Source: Enchytraeus crypticus (Eukaryota > Annelida > Clitellata > Enchytraeida > Enchytraeidae). From it: 64,000 bases of DNA. The first letter of the stretch is position 1. Every line of letters begins with the position of its first letter. This document shows positions 39,201 to 47,900 of this stretch, one piece after another. The DNA is taken from positions 246,781 through 310,780 of the forward strand of contig CAJHZI010000570.1 in NCBI GenBank assembly GCA_905160935.1, in the 5' to 3' direction. The notes beneath the pieces were generated by a model, which worked only from the letters and a program-made list of their open reading frames with translations, searched no databases and was not told the DNA's origin. A program made the position numbers and the translations under genes.

Positions 39201-41102
39201 TAATTTTTTGCATTCAAAATCGTTCACGACCTATCTGGACACCCTATAGATATAGGGCACGCTAGCGCAGATTAGGGGACGAAGGTCGGAAAGGCGACAC
39301 GAGCTCCAGATACATAGCTTAGGTTACGACCTAACAGGTCGGTCCACACTCGATCCTTAAAGGACTCGGGCTACGGATCATAGATAGGGAAATAGGACTT
39401 AGCCGAGCGGCTGCGATAGTACAAGGAGACAAGGGTGACCGTAGTTTGTATACTGTTGTCCAAAAAAACTGGAATAAAGAGCACAGCATAACTAAGCTAA
39501 GTTGCTGGTAGGATTGTTTATGCGTATTTCTTCAGATAAGTAGGTGCTCAGTTAAGGACCAAGGCTTACCTTTTCTTGATATACCTTGTAACGTGATTTT
39601 CCTTGTAAAGTCGCATAAAGTTGATATTAGAAGTAATTTCAGAGGAAAAAATTATGTGCAATTTTTATATGTTGTAATGGTTTGAATATTTTACTAGCTA
39701 AGAAATGTACTTATTTTACTTTATCGGTGCAATTGTTTCTTGAATTTTGAGGTATTTCAATAAGTTGAACTTTTATTTTAGTTGATCTCATTTCAAAGTA
39801 ATCTATAATAGAAAGCTAAATAAATGGATTCTAACATGGTGGTGTGGATGTTATAGGTGGATTATATGCAGACGAATACAGTATAGTAGGCCCTGTTGTG
39901 CGAGGGCCGAACGCTGAGAAAGCTGTCAACATAACTCTTCCCGATACTGAGCGACATCTCGTGAATGAAATTATGTCTAATGTTGAACTCGCAAATCCCT
40001 CGCTGCCTCAAATATCGCCTGCGTCTAACACCTACGACATTGTGCTTTTACAAGGTTTCTAACAAGATACTTTTCGAGCTTCTAAAGCGTCATTTTGTTA
40101 ACACTAGGGTAGTCTCACCAACCTTCTTCCTACACTGATCTCAATCCATTGCATAGTCCATCACATAGTCATCATATCACCATCCGCAAGATAGAATATT
40201 ATATTTAATATACTTAAGTGTTTATTATATTGTCTATTTATTAAATATGTTATTTCCCATATCTCTGTTTAATTTTTTAGTTAATAATCGAGATGTAAGC
40301 AAAGTTAGAACAGGTAAGGAGTTTCAACTATTTGGGTCATACTATAACCGATGATGGGAAATGTAAGACTGAAATATGCAGTAGGATTGCACAAGCAAAA
40401 GAAACCTTCGGTAATAGGAGAGACCTTTTAACGAAAAGTCTAAAGGAAGATACAAAGATAAAGATAGTGAAAGTATTGATTTTATTGGAGATGTGGATAT
40501 AGAGAAGAACGGAAAGGATTAGCTGGACTCGAAAAATGAAGAAATTTTAGAGAGAGTTGATACAGATGGACTGTTGATAAATGTGTCAAGAAATAGGAAG
40601 AAGAGCTGGATAGGACACAGTGTAAGGGGGGAAAGTCTACTAAAAGAGGTCATAGAAAGCAGAATGAAAGGAAATGGAGGAAGAGGCTGGCCGAGATTAG
40701 GAATGTTAGATGATTTAAATACACACTCATATGTGGAAATGAAGAGAAAAACGGAATGCCGAGAAGAGTGGAGGCATTATACCATGGACCTGCCAGTAGG
40801 CAGCGCACTAAAGAGATATGTAAGCGCTTTTCTTATTGGTTAATTTTGATGTAGTATTAACATATGTCCTACAAGATTACTGATGCTCTTATTATAGTCT
40901 TTCTTGTGATCAAGTGAGATTATTGTAAAATTACAAGAGATTTTCAATGAAAGAATACGACATTTTAGTCACAATGAAAGAATACTGCAGGGTATATGTT
41001 AGACGGTTAGAGTCACGTGCCAGTGCCTCGAGGAGCGAGAAGTGCCTGTGCCTTTGATCTTTATGTCCAATTTCACTTTATGGTGTGTCATATGTGATTG
41101 CG

Positions 41103-41146
<44 letters not shown>

Positions 41147-41921
41147 ATATATATATATTATATATCTAATATATATATTATATATATACAGGGTGAGTAA
41201 AAAAATGATAGCACCTGCAAAAAGTTTGAATATCTCAGGCTATGTTAATATTTGTAAATTAAACTTTTACCAATTAATAAGGGACTAATTTCTGGTGGGT
41301 GGCCAATTTTCATCCATTTTGGTGCATAGATTGTCCAGTTATGCAAGTTTCAGCAGAGCAACCCCCATTTTACCTTAAAATGGCGTGTTGCTACAACGGT
41401 AAGGGCAGATTGCACTCATTGACGAGAAGGTAAGGTTGAACTCTCAGTATTACGTCAGCACTTTGCTTCCGGAGCTGTTTGATGATTGCCATGCTCTTCT
41501 ACCAAATGGTTTCATCTTTCAGCAGAATGGTGCTCCGGCTGATGCATCTCGTCATGCACAGGAAAGGATCAGCAAGAGAAACCTGGATTACATCAAGAAG
41601 AATGAATGGCCTCCGAACTCACCCGATCATAATCCTCTGGATTACCATATCTGGGGAACCATGCTGCATCTCTATCAGAAACACCAGCCGAAGCTAAAAA
41701 CAAGACAGAACTGCAGAAGGTGCTTACGCCATTTTTAGGTAAAAATAGGGGGGTGCTCTGCTGAAACTTGATAACTGGCCTGTCTATGTACCAAAATGTG
41801 TGAAAATGGCCACCCATCAAAATTAGTCCTTTAGTATTGGTAAAAGTTTTATTGTAAAATATTAACAATAGCCTGAGTTATTCAAACTTTTTGCAGGTGT
41901 TGTCATTTTATTTTACTCTCC

Positions 41922-41983
<62 letters not shown>

Positions 41984-44900
41984 ATATATAATAACAATAA
42001 CAGTTAAAGTGCTACTGTTATCAATATCAACATCGAACACTATTGAGACAAATCCAAGCCGTTGAGCAAAAAGAGGTTCAAAATGGTGCAAATTCAGAAG
42101 TCCAGAAAATGAGTTCAAAGATAAAAGGAATTGAAGAAAATGATTGCTGGTCTGGTCGCAACTCATGGACACTGGATGGAAAAGAGAGATGGAAAAGGTA
42201 GGTCTTCAATTGCCTATGAAACTGTTCATAGGAAGCAAAGGCCTATGTGTTTCAAACCTTATTTCCGAAGAGTGGATAGACGAGAGTTCTAGATCTGCGG
42301 TGCAGCATGCTGGAAAGAACAATTGGATAGCTTAGCCCGCTGCCCGAATCGAGTCAAATAACTATTCTATCATAAAAAGTTTTAAAAGGCTGTTACCGAT
42401 ATAAATCCTAGTAGAATATGAGTTTGATTCAAAACTCACATAGACACGTTTGACTCATCACACGTTTGACTCATAACATTCCTTTTATTTTCTTTCTAAC
42501 TGATTATTATATGTGAAATGACATGAATTACTGCAGCTGTGATTTAATTGTCATATTTCAGACGCCATCATATGTGATATAGACGAGTCGACACTGAGCT
42601 CGTGGTTTGCCTGTAATGTTTGCTTCAGTGATCATCTCATCACCACTGACATCTATCAGTATGATCTCTTAATACTCCTGTTCATCGTCACTGATTAGCG
42701 ATTTAGCTATTATAAATGATTAGCTTTTTATTAATCTTCGTAGATTAGTGTATTCTTTTATCATAAATTATTGCCGTTTCTTAATCTTCAATTAGTGATT
42801 TATTTATCACAAATGATTAACGATTTATTAATTCTTATCGATAAGTGATTTCTTTATCATAATTGATTAGAGATTTCTTGATCATTATATAGCAATTTTT
42901 TAATCATTATCGATCTGTGATCTCTTGATCATTATTGATTGGTGAATTTTGATCATCTTTGATTATGGGTTTCTGAATCATCGTTGGTTAGCTACTTTTT
43001 TATCACTGATCACCGACTTATTGATCAAGTTAACTAGCGATTTATTGAGCTCTATTGGACGCTGTCTATCTGTGCTCTTTATAAAGTTTCAACCAAATCT
43101 GAAGTTTAAACTCATGTTGCATGCTTATATGGAAATGGATAAAAAAATATCATAAATATCCTTACTTTTTATTATGGAGCCAATGGCCATGTCGGTAAGA
43201 TACTCGTCAGCGGATCAGTATGTGCGGGCTTCAAATCCTGGGCTATCCCGTCACTGACATCGCCTTCGAGTGAGGAAACTGACGTTAACGTTAGCTTTAC
43301 CAGCTGTATATGAAACGTATTGTTAAATATAACATACCATTGCCTATTGTTAAGTGTGTCAGTTAACTGTGTCAGAATTAAATCATTTTGGGGGCCATTT
43401 AACTATATTTATCTTTAAGACATACTTTTAAACAATTGTACAATATAACTTTATAATTTATTTATCTTTCTGATCTACAATATTATTTTGATTGATTTAA
43501 AATTGTAGATATAAGATCTATATGTATATCGAAGCTTTGAGCTCTTTTTGTAGGCTCAATACTTCTGTCTTATGCACCCAGCTGAAATTCGACTACGTAG
43601 CCTCCTGTCTGTAGCGCGAGTGTTATATCAACTTAACGTAGCAGTCCATTAATGTAACTTTATGTATATATAATTTCTGCAGATCATTCCTGCAATGCGG
43701 TAGATGTAAAAGTTCTATCTCTAGTCCGGTCACTCGCTACTGTCTTCACGTGGTTGTGCAAACAAATTTCGCCAAAGTTAAAGTGAAGGTAGTATGTCAT
43801 GTCATGTAATCATCCTGGGGCTGGTTCCAGCCAAAGATATCTCTATGATGTTCCTCCACAAAACTCTATTCTTTGCCATTTCCCAGATGTTCTTTCTTTC
43901 TCCTCCTTCTGTTCTTCCATAAATGCTAACTTCAGCAGCCCTCAAGTCTTCTTCGAGGCGGTCCTTCTTCTTTTAGGTCTTCCAGCTGTTATCTGTTCTG
44001 AAGGTAGTATGACTGCGTTCTCAACTACGGAAGATTTTTTGTATATATTTCATTTTCAATCAACACTTGCTTTTGTATTCAAGTTGTCTGCAACTCAGCA
44101 AATTTTCCTTTTGTTATCGGTTATTACTCGTTGCAATTATTTGCTTCTCTCTCTGTGTGAAATATGTATTTTCTCTCATTATCTTAACCGTCTTTTTTCT
44201 AAAATATATTTTCGTTGCATTTCAATTACTTAATGTTCTGAAATAGTCACTTACAATGCCATTGGTAACCTAGCTTGTGCGTTATAAAAATAAGAAAACG
44301 GAACTTAGACGTTTATTGTTACTGTTTTTATGTTGCAGTTGTTGCAGAGCACCATTGAGAGACTACTGGAGTTGTACTGTACGGATGAGGTTAGAATAGC
44401 CCAGCGTGTTTTAAGTGAAGCTAAGTTATATTGAAATCAGTCGCTAAATTTTACATTGAAAATGCCAGTTTTTCATTAGAAGAAAGTGAGATTTTAACAT
44501 TTATTATAAACACTACATGCTATAGTATTTACATAGTTCAATATTATCTTTTGTTTAAGCAGCGCTTTTAATTTTGACCTTTAGCAATTAGTGTATTTCT
44601 ATAAGACATTTTGGTCACAATTGTGATTCTAATAAATTCAAAGGATGCACTTATGCCAGAGATTCACTCATTTATTAATTATCGATTAATTAATTCGATT
44701 AAGATCAATTATCATCAATTGTCATATTATGACTTTGGGTAACAGGATTGTTTTCTCAGAAAATGACGCCCCTGTCCAGTAAACGTTAAGTCGCAACTGA
44801 GGAAGGCATAGGGGGCCACCTCGTCTTTGGCAGAATCCCAAAGAATTAATTATTGTCTACTGAAGTAAACATTTCAGCAGGTATTGGTATATCAAAAGTA

Positions 44901-47900
44901 ATGTTATAGATGACTTTAAGCTCCACTCGTATGTGGGCATGAAGAGGAAAGCGGAAGATAGAGACGTATGGATGCGTTATATACCATGGTAATCTCTCTT
45001 TCTTGCTGCACAAGAAAGAGAGATTCTATGAATTATAGTGAAGACGTCTTTTCACTTCATTTGTCGTTCGATTCATTCAAACATTTACTCTGTGATAATA
45101 GATATTGAAGTAAGCTGTGCAGCAGGTATTAATTATAACTGTTTTGAATCTTTATTCAGTGAGTACTTTTTACTTTTTAAATCGTTATCGACTGGTGGCC
45201 GTGCTGATAGCATGCTTGCCTGAAATGCAAGAGGCTACGACTCTCAGTACACTTGCGATATGAATACAGACGTTGAATGCTTCTATATTGTAAAAGTGTA
45301 AGCGTGCAGTGGATGCTTTTGTGTAAAAATAAAGGCTACTGAAGTAAACATTTCTGAAATGTATTATCACGTGCATTCGCAATGCTAATAATATGTGATT
45401 TTTTGCAGAATGGAGATGTTAGAGAGATAATAGGGAAATCTGTGGGGTGCTTAACCTGCCTGATACGAGAGATACCAGCAAGAACAATGTACGCGAATAA
45501 TTCTACATATTGTGAGAGGAACAGAGTCTGTGAGGATAATTCCACAGGGTGTCCTAGGAACAGAGTCTGTCAGGCTAATTCTATAGGGTGTTCAACTTAT
45601 TCATCTGAGGTCGTAACAGGTGAAAGAGGCGTTGAACGCAAGATCTTGGAAACACATCGCAAGAACACTCATTTTGAAGATAAGTCAGTTACTGGAGGTG
45701 TAAAAGTTTGCAAGGAAAGACAGAAAGTCCGCAAAAATAGCAGTGACGGTGTGCTATTGATTTATGCCGATGAGATTTCTATTACTTAATCAATCAATCC
45801 ATCAATAAGTGTAATTACAATTTATGGTCCTGGATAATTTCTATAGAACTGAAAAATGAACAAAGTTTAGAACTCAACCGTTCTGAAATTTGACACAATG
45901 ATAATTAATTGATAATGATAATTTCGAATTAAAAGAAAATTATTTTTATTTCATGCTCTGTTATTAACTATGTCTCCTAAGACTACATCTGGTATTTGAT
46001 GGTTAAAAAGGTAATCATAGGTGAAACTTATATACCTATATCAGTGTTACACTAGGTGAAACGTATATCATGTCAGGTGAACATTGGCAACAAAGTTGCT
46101 ATTGAGTTGCAATTTACTGGAATTGCTATTGACTTGATTAGCTGCAACTTGTGTATCTAAACATGACTTCTACATGTAAATATTTCGTTAAACATTCATT
46201 TTCCTATTATTTAATTTTATAAACTAGATTAAAATAGAAGACTTAGATGATTTACTTAAGCCAGATACGGACTACAAACTCCAGGGTACAGCAGGCCAGA
46301 TTAACTCTCTTTTCCTGACTTAAGAAACGATATTAAAGTTTTTGTCCCAGCAGAAATCGTGTTGACAGGCTTTACATTCTTGTATCAGGACAGGATGCTA
46401 AGAAATTGTTATCAGTCCCAAAGCGTCTCGATGAAACCGCTCTTACCATGACTCGGGCTGTTGTTGATACTGTGGATGAATGGGTGTTGCATGACCAAAT
46501 AAGAGATGTTTTGATACAACGGCCTCTTTTAACTGGGTGCGAGAAGGAGTTTTCGTATTACTGGAAACTGAATTCGGGCGTCCACTATTGAACTTTGAAA
46601 AGATGTTCAGCCTCAAAGACTTTTCAAAATCTCCAAACACGGAACTGTTCAGTGAATTTCACGATTATTTGCCTTCTCTCTCTCTTAGTGCACTGCCTAC
46701 TGGCAGGTCCATGGTACATAACGCCTCCACTCTTCTCTGTATTCCGCCTTCCTCTTCATTTCCACATATGAGTGGGTCTTTAAATCATCTAACATACCTA
46801 ATCTCGGCCTGCCCCTGCCTCTTTTTCCTTCCATTCTACCTTCTATGACCTCTTTTAATAGACCTTCCACCCTTAGAATGTGTCCTATACATCTCTTCTT
46901 CCTGTTTCTTAATACATTTATCAACTGTCTATCTGTGCCAACTCTCTCCAGGACTTCCTCATTTGTAACCTTTTGAGTCCAGCTAATCCTCTCCATTCTT
47001 CTCCAAATCCACATTTCCAATGCCTCCAGTTTCCTAATATATTCATACCTTAAGGTCCATGTTTCGCATCCATACAATGACGTGGTTCAAACCAAAGTTT
47101 TCACTATCTTTATCTTTGTGTCTTTCTTTAGACTTTTTGTTAATAGTTCTTTTCTACTACCAAAGGCCGCTTTTGCTTGTGCAATCCTACAGCATATTTC
47201 TGTCTCACATTTCCCATCATCGGTTATAATATGACCCAAATATTTGAAACTCCTTACCTGTTCCAATTTCGTACCATTTATTGTGATATTAACTTCACCT
47301 GTATTATTGGACATTCTCATAATCTTGGACTTTTTTATATTAATCTTCATGCCATATCTTAGGGCGTATCATTCAGCCTATCCATTATCTTCTGCAATCC
47401 AATCTCGCTGCCCGCTACCATTCCTTGGTCATCTGCAAATCGTACATCTTGTAACAAATTCCCTCCTACTTTTATTCCTTCTTCCAAGTCTTCCTTGGCT
47501 TCCTTCATCATTGCCTCAGCGTAAATGTTAACAGCAGCGGCGAAATGCTACAACCTTGTCTTACTCCACGTCCTATTTCACCTTCTTCTGAGTATTCTTG
47601 TTGGAATTTGATTACTGCTCTTTGATTCGTGTACAAGTTCAAAATTAGTCTTCTATCTTTCCAGTCAATTCCTATTCTTTTTAAGATATTCATCGTCGTT
47701 ATCCAATCAATCCTGTCAAAGGCCTTCTCGAAGTCTACAAAGCATACGAAAACGTCATTTCCATATTCTAGGCTTCTTTCGCAAAGAAGCGGCATTACTC
47801 CTATTGCTTCTCTTGTGCCGCATCCTTTCCTTTACTATCTTTAATAAGATCTTCGATGCATATATGCCTTAAATTAATTAAATTGCCTTCCTCCCTGTCA

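Noticed and set aside
43557..43614. Possible extra exon between SPIDR exons 17 and 18 (reads LNTSVLCTQLKFDYVASC)
   Set aside because: Phases would allow it as a cassette, but the direct 17-18 join already gives the exact 16-residue zinc-ribbon spacing.
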